A stretch of DNA of 64,000 nt from JAHECE01 sp963780675 (GCA_963780675.1 CAWACR010000002.1:1-64000); one strand, 5' to 3'; positions 1-9,328 are shown, counted from the stretch's first letter. Notes: a model not told the origin generated them from the sequence alone. Translations and numbers: made by a program.

Positions 1-237
1 GGATCGGCCTGCACACCCCGGCCAGCGTCCACGACGGCACCTGGCACACCATCCGCCAGCACCGCCAGAACGTCCTCGACGCGGCCTACACCGCCCACCC
101 CGAACGCTTCCCCCGCGGTCGACCCCACGCCCCCGCACTACCCACCCGGGCCTGGATCAACCGGCCACCAGCCACCATCGAGACCGCGTAACACCCCCAC
201 ACAACCCCAACGACGAGTTGTCTCAACCAGGTTGACA
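1..237 (+). mobile_element. Right end of an IS3-family insertion sequence (left part outside window)
   Basis: Contains the last codons of an IS3-type transposase, followed by 46 bases ending in TTGTCTCAACCAGGTTGACA at about 218-237. That tail, read in reverse, starts TGTCAACCTGG, which looks like an IS3-family terminal inverted repeat. From about 238 leftward-read sequence returns to relaxase coding sequence (AVLSGPEL), so the element appears inserted into the relaxase gene. The left terminus and any target duplication lie outside the window, so the exact boundary is inferred. Confidence 0.6.
3..191 (+). CDS. IS3-family transposase (OrfB), C-terminal fragment
   Basis: The reading frame is open from the window edge and ends at TAA 189-191. 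The 62 residues include GLHTPASVH near the start, the basic segment IRQHRQNVLDAAY, HPERFPRGRP and LPTRAWINRP. This is the usual C-terminal tail of the integrase-core (DDE) transposases of actinobacterial IS3 elements. The DDE catalytic residues themselves lie upstream, outside the window, so activity cannot be judged. It sits antisense to, and abuts, the truncated end of the relaxase pseudogene, which fits an insertion event. Family assignment is from recognised motifs, not an alignment. Confidence 0.75.
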   Translation: MGLHTPASVHDGTWHTIRQHRQNVLDAAYTAHPERFPRGRPHAPALPTRAWINRPPATIETA

Positions 238-3019
238 AGTTCCGGCCCGGACAGCACGGCGGTCAGGACGCCGCGCGCGGTGTTCTCCTGGTCGGCGAAG
301 CCGGTCAGGGGTTCGGGTGCGCCGTCGGTGCAGACATACATGTGGTTCGACTCCCGTCCGCGGGTCATGCCGACGTAGAGGACCTCGCGGTTCATCCGGG
401 GTGCGATGGCGTGGTGTCGACGGTGGCGCCTGGGCGCGCTGCGCGGTGGTCGCGTAGCCGAGCTCGACGTGCTCGGCGACGTATGCGGCCGGCAAGCGAC
501 GGATTCGGGCGGTTCTCGCGACCGGTGCGTGGGGACGGCGAGGGCGCCGTCGTCGTCGGCCGCAGTGACGGCCCAGGTGTCGCCGTTCTTGACCCACCCG
601 TCCGCCTGACGGGAGGGGGCGGTCGTTGCGGCGGGTGATCACGCGGTCGCCGACCCCGGCTTGGAGCGCCGTCGCGGAGCGGCGCGCCGCCGAGGTCGAC
701 GAGACCGTCCACGATGCTGTCGGTGCGCGCCGCGGCGTTGAGGGCCCGGACGGGTCGTTGTCGGCGGCGATCAGCAGGGACGTCCTCCCGTCGGTTCGTC
801 GTGCGCCCACGCCGCGTACGCGCCGTCGAGCATGGCGTCGCGGTCGCCGCCATGGATCCGGCCGTGGGCGTCGTAGCGGTCGATGGAGCGAGGGTCCCCG
901 GGCACGCAGCCGGTCGTGGCGGTGGGCTCCCAGCGGTGGGTGAAGCGTCGGGCGGTGCCGGAGCTTCGGGGATGCCGGGTCCGTGGTCGCCGGCAAGGAG
1001 CCCGAACGCGCCGCCGGCCTCGACCGCAGTGAGCTGGCCTAGTCCCCGACCAGCAGCACCCCGGCGCCGGCGGCTTGGGCGTGAGCCGCGAGATGGTCGA
1101 GCTCGGGGGTCGCGGCCAGGGTGGCCTCGTCGAGGATCACGAGCTGCCCGGGCCGGAACCGCCACCGGTCGACCTCGGCTTCGAGGCGGTGCAGGTGCGC
1201 CGCGATGCTCCGGGCCGCGGCCGGGTCGGCGCGATACAGCGCGGCGCGGGCGCGGTCGATCCGGGCCAGGCGGTCGGGTTCGGCATCGTGCTCGACCAGC
1301 CACTTCGCCGTGTTCTCACACCCGATCCCGAGCGAGGAGGCCAGGACCTCGGTCGCCGCCGCGGAGGGAGCGAGTCCGACGACGGACCCCGCACCGTGCT
1401 GGCTTCCCACGCGGTGCGCAGGGCCGCGAGGGTGCGGGTCTTCCCCGACCCCGCCGGCCCCACCAGGACGTCGACCACTCGCCCGGACGTCGCGATCGTG
1501 GTGACGGCGGCCGCCTGGTCGGGGAACAGCTCCGGCACCGTGGTCACCGCGGCCGGATCGAGGGGCGGGGACCGCTGACATCCCGGCCGGCGAGCAGGAG
1601 TCGGTTCTCGGCGTCGAGCAGACCCTGGGAGGTGTACCGCTCGGCGCGGTGGTGCCGGAACGCCGACGACCCGTCCGATCTCCGGGAAAGGCGGGTGGGA
1701 CGGGGGCTGTCTCAGGTGGGGTGAGCAGCACCGACCGCCGCCCGACTGCGGCCACGACCTCGGCGACGGTGGCGTCCCGCTCGGCCGGGGTGGTGAAGCG
1801 GTGGTGCTTGAGGGCGCGGGAGGCTTCGGCGTCGACGTTCCACGTCGTCCACGTCGACCGCTTCACCGACAGCACCGCGAGGACCTGCTCGGCGACCTCG
1901 TCAGCCACCGCCCTGGCGCAGTCGGGGAGCGGGTCGGCCACCTCGGGAGCGGCCGGGGTGAGCGCCCGTGCCGCCCACGTCGACGGGTCCTTGCCGAGCA
2001 CGTCGGCGGCGCGGACGTTCCACTGTCGGTGAGTTCTTCGAGGGAGCGGAGTTCCTTCGGCTCCCGGGTGGACAGGGTGGCCTGCTGTCGGAGCCGGATG
2101 ACCGTGGCCGTGTCGGGCCGGTGCCCGTGCGAGGCGACGTAGGCGTCGATGAGGCGGTCGGTCTCCATCGATCGCCTGCGAGCGGCGAGAGAACGCATCG
2201 ACCAGGCCCCGCGGCACCACCGCGAGCTCGAACGCGGGGTTGCGGTTGGGGCCGCGGTCCCGGTACTCCCACTCCAGGCCGAGGGCGGTGGTGATGTGGT
2301 CGGCGAGGATCGTGTCGTACCGCTCGGACATCGCGACGGCGGCTTTGTGGATCGCACGAGAGTCGAGCGTGCGCCATTTCCCGTCGGGGCCCTGGACCCG
2401 ATTGGCGATCACGACGTGCGTGTGCAGGTTGGGGTCGTTCTCGCGGGAGTCCCAGTGGTCGAAAGCCGCCGCCACGACGCCGCGGACGTCGACCTGCGCG
2501 ACACCGTTGGTACCGATTCGGGTCTTCGCCACGTCCCGCTCGATCAGGGCGATTACGTCGCTGATCGTCTGGCGGTGGGCCGCGTAGATCGCCTCCCGGG
2601 TCGGCTGATCGGCCAAGGCCCAGAGCACGCTGGCGGACTTCGGCATGGTGAAGGTGCAGTCGAACCCCGCTACCGGGCGCCGCGGGTCACTCCCGCCAGG
2701 AGACGTTCGGTGACCGCCCGAGGGCCTTCTCTGTGACCGGGTCGGCGCCGTTGGCGAACAGGCGCTCCATCTGGACCGGCGTCACGAACGACCCTGCGGC
2801 GAGGCCTGCGCCGCTGTTCAGGCCGGCCAGGCCGGCGCCGAGCCAGGTGCCGGGCGGGGTGCCGTGCGCGGCGTAGTAACGCGTCATCGCCGACTTCTCC
2901 ACCCCCGCCGGGGCGCGACCGTGGTCGGTGGCGACGGAGTCGAGGAGGTAGGTGTAGGAGTCGCCGGCGTAGCGCACGCACATGCTCATCACGAGGCACT
3001 GACCCCCGCAGTCGGCCAT
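238..3019 (-). pseudogene. MobF-type conjugative relaxase/helicase (TraA/TrwC-like), frameshifted and truncated by an IS
   Basis: Pieces of one long protein appear in order in changing frames. The N-terminus at 2687-3019 carries YAGDSYTYLLDSVA and the PPGTWLGAGLAGL segment. The TrwC relaxase core at 1990-2690 has GFDCTFTMPKSASVLWAL and the metal-binding NLHTHVVIANRV. A Walker A motif VGPAGSGKTRTL lies near 1450. The helicase DEAT box (VILDEATLAATPEL) and LLVGD precede 1039. The C-terminal helicase motif YVGMTRGRESNHMYV is at 300-395. At least six frame changes and the IS insertion at about 237 make it non-functional as written. Family proteins nick oriT and unwind the transferred strand, so the element was once mobilisable. 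Some frameshifts may be assembly errors, but the IS truncation is independent of them. Confidence 0.85.
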
Positions 3020-3701
3020 GGCTTGAGTCCGCGCCCTCGCCGCGCGTTGGCGACAGGCGTCCGAGCAGAACCGACGGACCGACCGGGCTGGCGCCGGAGC
3101 GGACGGCGAGACTCTTCACAACGGCGACGGCTCTTCCGACGTCGCCAGGCCCGGACTTGGCACGCGTGTGAGCAGAAGCATGCGTCACGCCGCGACGGCG
3201 CGACATCCGCCGGTATCGGCGCACACGAGGGGGCGAGGACTCCGCCCGCACGGGGACGACGACGTTGGCTCGACTCATCCTTCGGCTTCGGCCGCGTAGC
3301 GCCCGGATGTTTCCTCCCACGTCTATAAGGAGCGCCACGCCGCGCACAGCACAGCCCCCAGATGTCTCCTCAGAGGCGACATGTCGCAGAGGCGCCTCGA
3401 ATGCCAGAGGCGTGGGTTGATCGGTCACGCGGGCGTCGGGCGCTCGGTCAAGGGTGGCCGTAGGGCCGCGGGCGAGGGCGAGGTGCATGCCGGGACCGAG
3501 CGGATCGAAGGGCCCGCGGAGCCGTTGCGGGGCGCGGTCCACGAACTGCTCGGCGAGAGACCTCCGTCGCCAGCCGCGGATCGGTCGCCGCGAGATCAAC
3601 GGCGCTTCGGTCGTCGGCACGCCGACGCCCTTCGGCCGGATCATCGCAGCCGCGGCCAACTCCGGGGGGAGGTGCCGGTGCGCGAGACGCCGACTCGAGA
3701 G
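3020..3701. other. 682-base stretch without a supportable gene
   Basis: Long open frames here on both strands have no recognisable protein motif and look like high-GC shadows. The only structure I can point to is a near-perfect 17-base palindrome at 3364-3380 (GTCTCCTCAGAGGCGAC) and an AT-richer TCTATAAGGAG at about 3322-3332. It may hold the relaxase promoter or a transfer or replication site of the element. Confidence 0.4.
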
Positions 3702-4646
3702 TCAGGCTGGCGAAGGGGCGCGCAAGCGGGTGTCTGCGGGCAGTTCGCCGGAGGCGTCCTCGGGGGCGAGGTCGCCCGCGCGGACGTCGGCCCGGCAGAG
3801 GCCGCAGAACGTGGAGTAGGTGGTCGAGTGTCGCTGGCACCGCCTTCCTTCGGCCGGGGTAGTCGCAACAGCGTGCTGACGGCGCAGGGTGGGAAGGATC
3901 TTGTGGCGCATGACCGTGATGAAGGCGCCGACGCCGACGCTCGAGCCGAAGGACTCCGCGGCGAGTGCTTGCGCGAGTTCCTGCGCGGTGGCGCCGGCGC
4001 GAACGACGTCCTCGGCGAGCTCGGTTTGCTGCTGCTCCCAGAGCCGCCGTCCGAGGCGGTGCGAGGTGATCACGTCGACGACGGCGCTGACCGTGCCGTG
4101 GTGCGCGGCGGGGGCCCTGGCCGAGACCGCCGCGGCCGTTGTGGGAACGACGTCGACGGTTCCCGCATGCATGCATGGTTCTTGGGTGGTTCTAGGACGG
4201 TTCTGTGGGACAGCAGCTGTCACCCCGTCTTGCCCGGATCTGTCACCCCGTGGGGCCGGATCTGTCACCCCGTGAGCGAGCGGGGTGACAGCAGCTGTCA
4301 CGTCGTCGGGGGAAGGTGTCACGCCGTGCGGGGTGTCAGCTGGTGTCACCCCGTAGGGGTCTGCTCCGGGGATGTCCCAGACCTGGGGGCGGCGGTCGGC
4401 GCGCATGTGGGCGACCAGGGCGCCGTCACCCGGCGTGATGAGGCGACTTTCCCGGAGTTCGGCGAGGTAACGCTTGACCGAGCGGTCGCTGACACCAAGG
4501 GTCTCCGCGAGTGTGGCGACGGCTGGGAAGGCGCCACGGCCGTCGTCGTGTGCGTGCTCGGCGAGGAGGAGCAGGACGGCGCGGGCGCCTCCGTTGACGC
4601 GCGAGAGGGGGAGGCGGGCGGCGTAGCGCATGGCCTGCCAGCTCAT
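3702..4646 (-). CDS. Winged-helix DNA-binding protein, putative replication initiator of the mobile element
   Basis: 314 residues. Residues about 25-90 form a MarR/Rep-like winged helix (LLLLAEHAHDDGRGAFPAV, then TLAETLGVSDRSVKRYL). A Gly-Val-Thr-Pro-rich linker covers residues about 95-150. A C-terminal helical region follows, with a CxxH...CxxC cluster (C270, H273, C281, C284) that could bind zinc. This kind of helix-turn-helix protein is common in actinobacterial integrative elements between the transfer gene and xis/int, and is often annotated as a replication protein. The linker is encoded by direct DNA repeats spaced about 22 bases, which supports a Rep role. A plain transcriptional regulator is the alternative. 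It lies 248 bases downstream of xis on the same strand. Confidence 0.6.
   Translation of the reverse strand: MSWQAMRYAARLPLSRVNGGARAVLLLLAEHAHDDGRGAFPAVATLAETLGVSDRSVKRYLAELRESRLITPGDGALVAHMRADRRPQVWDIPGADPYGVTPADTPHGVTPSPDDVTAAVTPLAHGVTDPAPRGDRSGQDGVTAAVPQNRPRTTQEPCMHAGTVDVVPTTAAAVSARAPAAHHGTVSAVVDVITSHRLGRRLWEQQQTELAEDVVRAGATAQELAQALAAESFGSSVGVGAFITVMRHKILPTLRRQHAVATTPAEGRRCQRHSTTYSTFCGLCRADVRAGDLAPEDASGELPADTRLRAPSPA
4218..4354. repeat. Iteron-like direct repeats inside the putative rep gene
   Basis: Copies of TGTCACCCCGT start at 4218, 4241, 4263 and 4344. Variants start at 4296 (TGTCACGTCGT) and 4317 (TGTCACGCCGT). One inverted copy is at 4281-4290. Successive starts are 23, 22, 33, 21 and 27 bases apart, close to two helical turns. 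On the coding strand they produce repeated GVTP peptides. Confidence 0.7.
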
Positions 4647-4894
4647 GACGTGGAGCTCCTCTCGCGCATGGGGCGGTGTCCGCGCCGGCCGTGGTGTGCG
4701 ACCGCGGTATCGAGGGGTCTCCTACAGCGCGGTTGTCCGGCTGAGAGTGGTGCCTGGGACCGCACGGCCTGACCGCGGCAGGTTGTCGGGCGCGTTCGAG
4801 TCGACGTCGGCAGCCTGGCGGCGTCGCAGCATTGGCCCGGGTGGCTTCGACGCCGCGGGGGTGTCCGGGGTGTCTTGCGGCGTGTCCAGCGTCC

Positions 4895-5164
4895 TCAACG
4901 GGTGGTCGGCGCGAGCGGGCTGGTGCCCGTCTGGCGGAACTTCCGGGCATCCAGCCACGCGTCGACGTCCTCCCAGGCGTACCGAATCGTCTTCGCGCCG
5001 AGGCGCTGGAAGACGGGTCCCTGGCCCAGGTAGCGCATCTGTGCGAGGGCTCCCGTCGTGATGCCCAGGTATTTGGAAACCTCGTTCGGGGTGCCCAGCG
5101 GTCGGCGCTGAGGTGGGTCGACGACGGCTACCCGGTCGGTCCGTCGTGTCGACGCTGTCGCCAT
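4895..5164 (-). CDS. Excisionase / AlpA-type helix-turn-helix protein
   Basis: 89 residues if started at the ATG at 5164, which has AGAGGA seven bases upstream; an in-frame ATG 21 bases further up lacks this. The core LGTPNEVSKYLGITTGALAQMRYLG, followed by GPVFQRLGAKTIRYAWEDVDAWL, is the canonical MerR-like fold of actinobacterial Xis proteins: a winged helix binding DNA, with a wing ending at DVDAWL. It would bend attachment-site DNA and bias the integrase toward excision. It is divergently oriented from the XRE repressor (80-base gap), so the shared intergenic region is the likely switch of the element. Confidence 0.85.
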   Translation of the reverse strand: MATASTRRTDRVAVVDPPQRRPLGTPNEVSKYLGITTGALAQMRYLGQGPVFQRLGAKTIRYAWEDVDAWLDARKFRQTGTSPLAPTTR

Positions 5165-5244
5165 TGTGATCCTCTCATGCGGCACGGCTGAACCCTGTAG
5201 GGATCATCTGTACTCGCTTGGATCACGTGTGTCAAGATCTGTGC

Positions 5245-6132
5245 ATGCCTGAACACGTGGAGGATCACAGCCGTGCGGAGGTCGTGCCCGCGAGCGGAGC
5301 GTGGGCGGTCGCGATTGAGGAGGACTTCGCCGAGCGCTGCAGGAAAGCGCGCGAGGCCCGGGGAATCTCGCAGCGGGAGCTTGCCCGGCGGCTGACGGCG
5401 GCGGGCATGCCGATGCATCAGAGCTCGATCGCGAAGATGGAGCTCAAGGGGGAGGGCCGACGGCCACTTCGGCTGTCCGAGGCCGTGCTGCTAGCGGCCG
5501 TGCTCAGAGTCCCGCTGTGGCCGGCGTTCACTCGACTTGGTTTCGACAAGTCACATCGCGTCGCGCAACTCCACGACCGGCTCCTTCAACTCGACCGTGA
5601 GCGCGCTCGACTTGCCGAGGCCACGGTTCTGGCCCGTGCCGAGATCAACGAATTGGCCGCCATCGACGATCTGTACACGAATCCCTTCGGTGAGGGAGAC
5701 GCACTCACGCTCATCGCGCGCCTTGCGTACCTGGCGGGGCTTCTTCCGGAAGAGCTGCTCGCGGACGTCGCCGCAGTCGACCGTGATGACCTGCTCGCCG
5801 ATCCGGTCCTGCGACGGGAGTGGGTCGACGACTTCTTCAAGCTCGCGGTGGCCGCGGGATACCCCGACCTCGAGGCGAACCTCGAAGCTGCGGCCCGGAA
5901 GTTCGGCACCGAGTACGTGTTTCCGGGGATTCCGGGGTTCCGGGAGAACCCCGAACCTGAGTGGCTGGTTGAACCAGGCGCAGGGGGTGTCGCCGACGAG
6001 GTTGAAGCGAGCGGGTTGCCCGATGCCCCGGGCGCGCCGGCCGCCCCAACGCGAGACCCCACCGACTCGGAGGCCGAGGCGGTGGCCGATCGAGAGCCTG
6101 ACGGCGAGAGGGGGCGCCGTGGCGACGATTGA
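5245..6132 (+). CDS. XRE/Cro-type transcriptional repressor of the mobile element
   Basis: 295 residues from ATG 5245; an in-frame TTG at 5218 is the alternative start. Residues 33-70 (RKAREARGISQRELARRL then SSIAKME) are an HTH_3 domain, followed by a helical middle region and an acidic, proline-rich tail. Proteins of this type sit next to int in actinobacterial elements and control xis/int. No Shine-Dalgarno is visible; CAAGAT six bases before the ATG resembles a leaderless minus-10 element. Its stop lies inside the integrase start (14-base overlap), implying coupled translation. Confidence 0.75.
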   Translation: MPEHVEDHSRAEVVPASGAWAVAIEEDFAERCRKAREARGISQRELARRLTAAGMPMHQSSIAKMELKGEGRRPLRLSEAVLLAAVLRVPLWPAFTRLGFDKSHRVAQLHDRLLQLDRERARLAEATVLARAEINELAAIDDLYTNPFGEGDALTLIARLAYLAGLLPEELLADVAAVDRDDLLADPVLRREWVDDFFKLAVAAGYPDLEANLEAAARKFGTEYVFPGIPGFRENPEPEWLVEPGAGGVADEVEASGLPDAPGAPAAPTRDPTDSEAEAVADREPDGERGRRGDD

Positions 6133-7431
6133 GGCGTACGAGACGGCCGCCGGGCGACGGTACCTGGTCCGTTACCGCACTCCGGAGCGGCGAACGACGA
6201 TGAAGCGGGGCTTCTCTCGACGTCGCGACGCGGAGACATTCCTCCACGCGATCGAGGTCGGCGAAGTCCCGCGGGGAGTTCGTGGCGACGAGCGCGGGCA
6301 GGGTGACCGTGCGCGAGCTCGCGGAGAAATGGCGCGCTCAGCAGGTGGCGAAGCCGGCGACGCTTGCGGCGAACGCGTCGTCGCTCGACGTCCACATCCT
6401 GCCGAAGTGGGGCGACGTGTACGCCTGCGATGTCGCGCACACCGACGTCAAGGCGTGGGTGGCGGGTCTCTCAGCGAAGAAGGGCGCAGCGACCGTCCGG
6501 CGGGCGCACAACGTCTTGAGCATGATCCTCGCCGACGCTGTGCGGGACGGACGCCTGGCCAAGAACGCTGCCGAGGGCGTGCCGCTGCCGAGGAAGGTCG
6601 CCAAGCCCCGGACGTACCTCACGCACTCGCAGGTGCGGGCGCTGGCGGCGCGCGTCCGGGGACTTCGGGCCCGTCGTCCTGGTGCTCGCGTACACAGGCC
6701 TGCGGTGGGGCGAGCTCGCCGCGCTGAAGGTCGGCCGGGTCGACATGCTCCGGCGCCGGCTCGAGGTCGTCGAGAACGTCGTCGACATCGGCGGACACCT
6801 GACGTGGGGCACCCCGAAGACGCACGAGGGCCGATCAGTGCCGTTCCCCGCCTTCCTCGCCGCGGTGCTGGCCCCGGCGCTCGCAGGGAAGGGGTCCGAT
6901 GACCTCGTGTTCACGGGCGCCCGCGGCGGCGTGCTGAGGCACAACGTCGAGCGGCGCCGGCACTTCGATCCCGCCGTAGCGGTCGCCGGGCGGGCCGTCG
7001 TCGAGCTACAGGCCGCGGTTAGGGATGCCCTCGAGTGCGAGGGACGGCACGTTCACGGATGCGACGCAGGCCGCCGTGAGGACCTGGCAGGCGCGCCACG
7101 GGCTGCCGGTGACCGGGCGCGGCGACCCGGCGACGTGGCGGGCGCTCGCGGCCGCGTGGGAGGCGCCCGAGCTCGAACAGTTCGCCGTCGTCGACGTCGG
7201 CCCGGGGCGAAGGACTTCCCACGGTTGACGCCTCACGACCTGAGACACACCGCGGCGAGCCTCGCAGTGAGCGCGGGGGCGAACGTCAAGGCGGTCCAGC
7301 GGATGCTCGGGCACGCCTCCGCGGCGATGACCCTGGACACGTACGCCGACCTCTTCGACGACGATCTCGACGCCGTCGCGGCGGCCCTCCACGCGGCCGC
7401 TGAGGGCTCGCAGATCATGGCAACGGCCTGA
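6119..7431 (+). pseudogene. int: Tyrosine recombinase (phage-type integrase) with a peptidoglycan-binding-like insert; frameshifted
   Basis: Starts at GTG 6119 with GAGAGGGGG upstream. The AP2-like arm-binding domain (RYLVRYRTP, then KRGFSRRRDAETFL) is in the first frame. The core-binding domain is in a second frame (6282-6650). Catalytic segments include box I YTGLRWGELAAL (Arg) and box II RLTPHDLRHTAASLAV, then LGHASAAMTLDTYADLF with the catalytic Tyr. About four single-base frame changes occur (near 6258, 6655, 7045 and 7205). Removing one base at the first two restores the expected family sequence (IEVAKSRGEF and VGDFGPVVLVLAYTG). Between boxes I and II, about 6994-7170 encodes ELQAAV ... 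FTDATQAAVRTWQARHGLPV ... DPATWRAL, a PF01471-like motif. The enzyme would insert the element, probably at the tRNA-Pro gene 2.2 kb downstream. Confidence 0.85.
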
Positions 7432-8240
7432 GATGCGAAGGGGCCTCCCGTAGTTCGGGTCCGGTGGGCTATCTGCGTCGCGTTGCTGCTGGATGAGGTC
7501 GGCGACGAGGGTGAGTTCGTCACGACCGATGTCGCCGCCACCGGCGGCGCGGATCCGGTTGAACGTTCGCTCGATCTGCTCGGTGAACCATCGCTCTGAG
7601 TGGAGTGCGGCGTCGGCGGCGATGACCGGGTCGCACGCTGCCAGCTGCGTCAGCGCGGCGTCCCGTGCCGCGGGGTCGAGCAAGATCGCCACGATGTCGA
7701 GCAGGTCCGTGCCTTCCTTCGCCGTCGACCGGAGCAGGACCGCTTGGAGCTTCATCGCGACGAGCGGCCCCGGCTCGGCGACGTGCGCGACCGCGCTGAC
7801 CACCGGCACCAGATCGGGGCCGACGACGACGATCTCGACCTGGGAGGCGGTGCGGTACGCCCACGCGTGTGACATCTCGTAGAGACGGTCGGTGGGGTCC
7901 TCGATCTCGTGGGAGTCCGCTCGCTCGCTGACCTCGATGACATCGACCTTCACCGGGCCCCTCGGCGTCGGCAGCATCACTCCGGCGGCGTCGCGCCTCT
8001 CAGCGCCGGGCGAGGCCAGCAGGACCTCGAGGAGCGGGTGGGAGCGGGTGTTGCGGCGGTCCAGGTGTCGAGGTCGGTCGTCGCGCGGTGGGCGTGCTGC
8101 ACTCGGCACAGCACGGCGAGCCCGCCGACGATGGTGGGCATGGTTCCCGTGATTCCGGCGACCACGCCGACCGCTTCGACGATGCGAGCGGTCTCCTCGC
8201 CCACGAGGACGACGCGCGGGGTCCCTCCGCTACCAGACAC
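7006..8240 (-). CDS. AbiEii-like nucleotidyltransferase toxin (one frameshift; 3' end uncertain)
   Basis: Starts at GTG 8240, overlapping the stop of the upstream abiEi-like gene by 11 bases. The first frame reads GTMPTIVGGLAVLCRV and HRATTDLD, the nucleotidyltransferase signature of the AbiEii/DUF1814 family (GG ... RxTxDLD). A single-base shift near 8055-8070 moves to the frame of NTRSHPLLEVLLA, KVDVIEVSE and VAMKLQAVLLRSTAKEGTDLLDI, the conserved second half. Family toxins transfer nucleotides to tRNA or other targets and cause abortive infection or growth arrest. The recognisable protein ends near 7445. The remaining open frame to 7006 runs antisense through int and is probably not native. 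Confidence 0.65.
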
Positions 8241-9267
8241 GGGTCCACCCCTGCGGAGGGTTCCAGCCCGCGAGGATCTCCCGACCTCGGCCGACGTCCT
8301 GGGCGAGATCGAGGGCAACGTAGAGGGGGGCGGCGAGCGGTCGACGCTCCGCTGACCACCCTGCGGGGTCGACGCGGTGCGCGCAGGCGTCGGGCACGGG
8401 CCCGACCCGGACGGTCGCACGAGCCTCGCCCGGGCTGGCGGCAACACCGAGGAGAGTGCGCGCGCGCCTGAGTGCCGCCTCGGAAGGGACGAAGTAGTCG
8501 GCCGGCAGATCGGCGCGAGCCGCCACGGGGGCGCCGTAGGCCGCCGCCGCGAGCGTGTCCGTCAAGGCCCACCCCGGGGAGCCGCCGATGTCGCCGAAGC
8601 CCAGTTGAAGCGCCTCGGTGACGGGCCCTTCCCCCTCGCTCGGCCAGCTCTTCAGGCGCACGCGTTCGTTCGGCCACACGTCGGCGACCTGCCAGAACAA
8701 CTCCGACGCTGGTGCGCTCGACGGCCCCTCGACCAGACCGGCGTCTCGCAGCGCGTGAAGGACCTCCGAGACGGTGCTGGCAGCGCGGCCTACCCGACGC
8801 GCCAGGCCACGAACCGGGTGAGCCTCGCGCGGGGCAGCGAGCAACGCGCAGGCGATGGCCAGGCCCGAGGGCGTGGACAAGGGGTCCCGGAGGGTAGGTC
8901 GCTCCCAGGTGGCGGGCACGTCGGAGTGGATCAGGACCCCGGGGCCCTGCACGTGCAGGCTGCCCCGAAGGTCCAGCCAACCCCAACCTGCCTCCCGCAG
9001 CCCTTGGCGCGCGCGTTCGCCGATCCTGTCCGCGACGACGAGGCGAAGAGTGGACGGGTCTGACGGCTGGCGAAACGCGGGATTGGCAAGGAGCGCATGG
9101 TCGGGAAACGTCGACCATCGCTTCATCTGCACGGGGATCCGCCTCTCCCCGAGCACAAGGAGGAGATCCGCCGCCGAGTCCGCGGCAGACGGGCGGGCGG
9201 TCTGGGCTCCAGCAGCGGCGAGGGCGTCCTCCAGCAGACTGATCGCCTCGTCGCTCCGGGAGTCCAT
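8230..9267 (-). CDS. AbiEi-like antitoxin / HTH repressor
   Basis: 345 residues from ATG 9267. Upstream in-frame codons to 9657 run through the operator and tRNA and are rejected. Residues 70-106 (LRLVVADRIGERARQGL, then EAGWGWLDLRGSLHV) match the segment seen in AbiEi-family antitoxins. Residues about 152-180 form a helix-turn-helix (GLARRVGRAASTVSEVLHAL). Type IV AbiEi proteins repress their own promoter by binding inverted repeats, and a perfect 15-base inverted repeat lies directly upstream. Gene order (antitoxin then toxin, overlapping) matches abiE operons. It sits between int and tRNA-Pro as element cargo. A restriction-like or other two-gene defence function is the alternative. Confidence 0.65.
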   Translation of the reverse strand: MDSRSDEAISLLEDALAAAGAQTARPSAADSAADLLLVLGERRIPVQMKRWSTFPDHALLANPAFRQPSDPSTLRLVVADRIGERARQGLREAGWGWLDLRGSLHVQGPGVLIHSDVPATWERPTLRDPLSTPSGLAIACALLAAPREAHPVRGLARRVGRAASTVSEVLHALRDAGLVEGPSSAPASELFWQVADVWPNERVRLKSWPSEGEGPVTEALQLGFGDIGGSPGWALTDTLAAAAYGAPVAARADLPADYFVPSEAALRRARTLLGVAASPGEARATVRVGPVPDACAHRVDPAGWSAERRPLAAPLYVALDLAQDVGRGREILAGWNPPQGWTRVW

Positions 9268-9328
9268 GGGATCCAGGGTAAGGCGCTGTTCGGTGTTCGC
9301 GGAAGACCGAACAGCGAACACCGAACAG
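9268..9328 (-). promoter_or_regulatory. abiE-like operon promoter with palindromic operator
   Basis: A perfect inverted repeat, CTGTTCGGTGTTCGC at 9286-9300 and its complement at 9314-9328, is separated by 13 bases. The spacer contains a further half-site (ACCGAACAG at 9306-9314, repeated at 9320-9328). On the minus strand TACCCT (9275-9280) lies seven bases before the ATG, so the transcript is probably leaderless and the operator covers the minus-35 region. Bases 9329-9540 show no gene. Confidence 0.6.

Noticed and set aside
2670..3659. 329-codon minus-strand ORF over the relaxase start
   Set aside because: No motifs. The overlapping frame at 2687-3019 carries the relaxase N-terminal signature instead.
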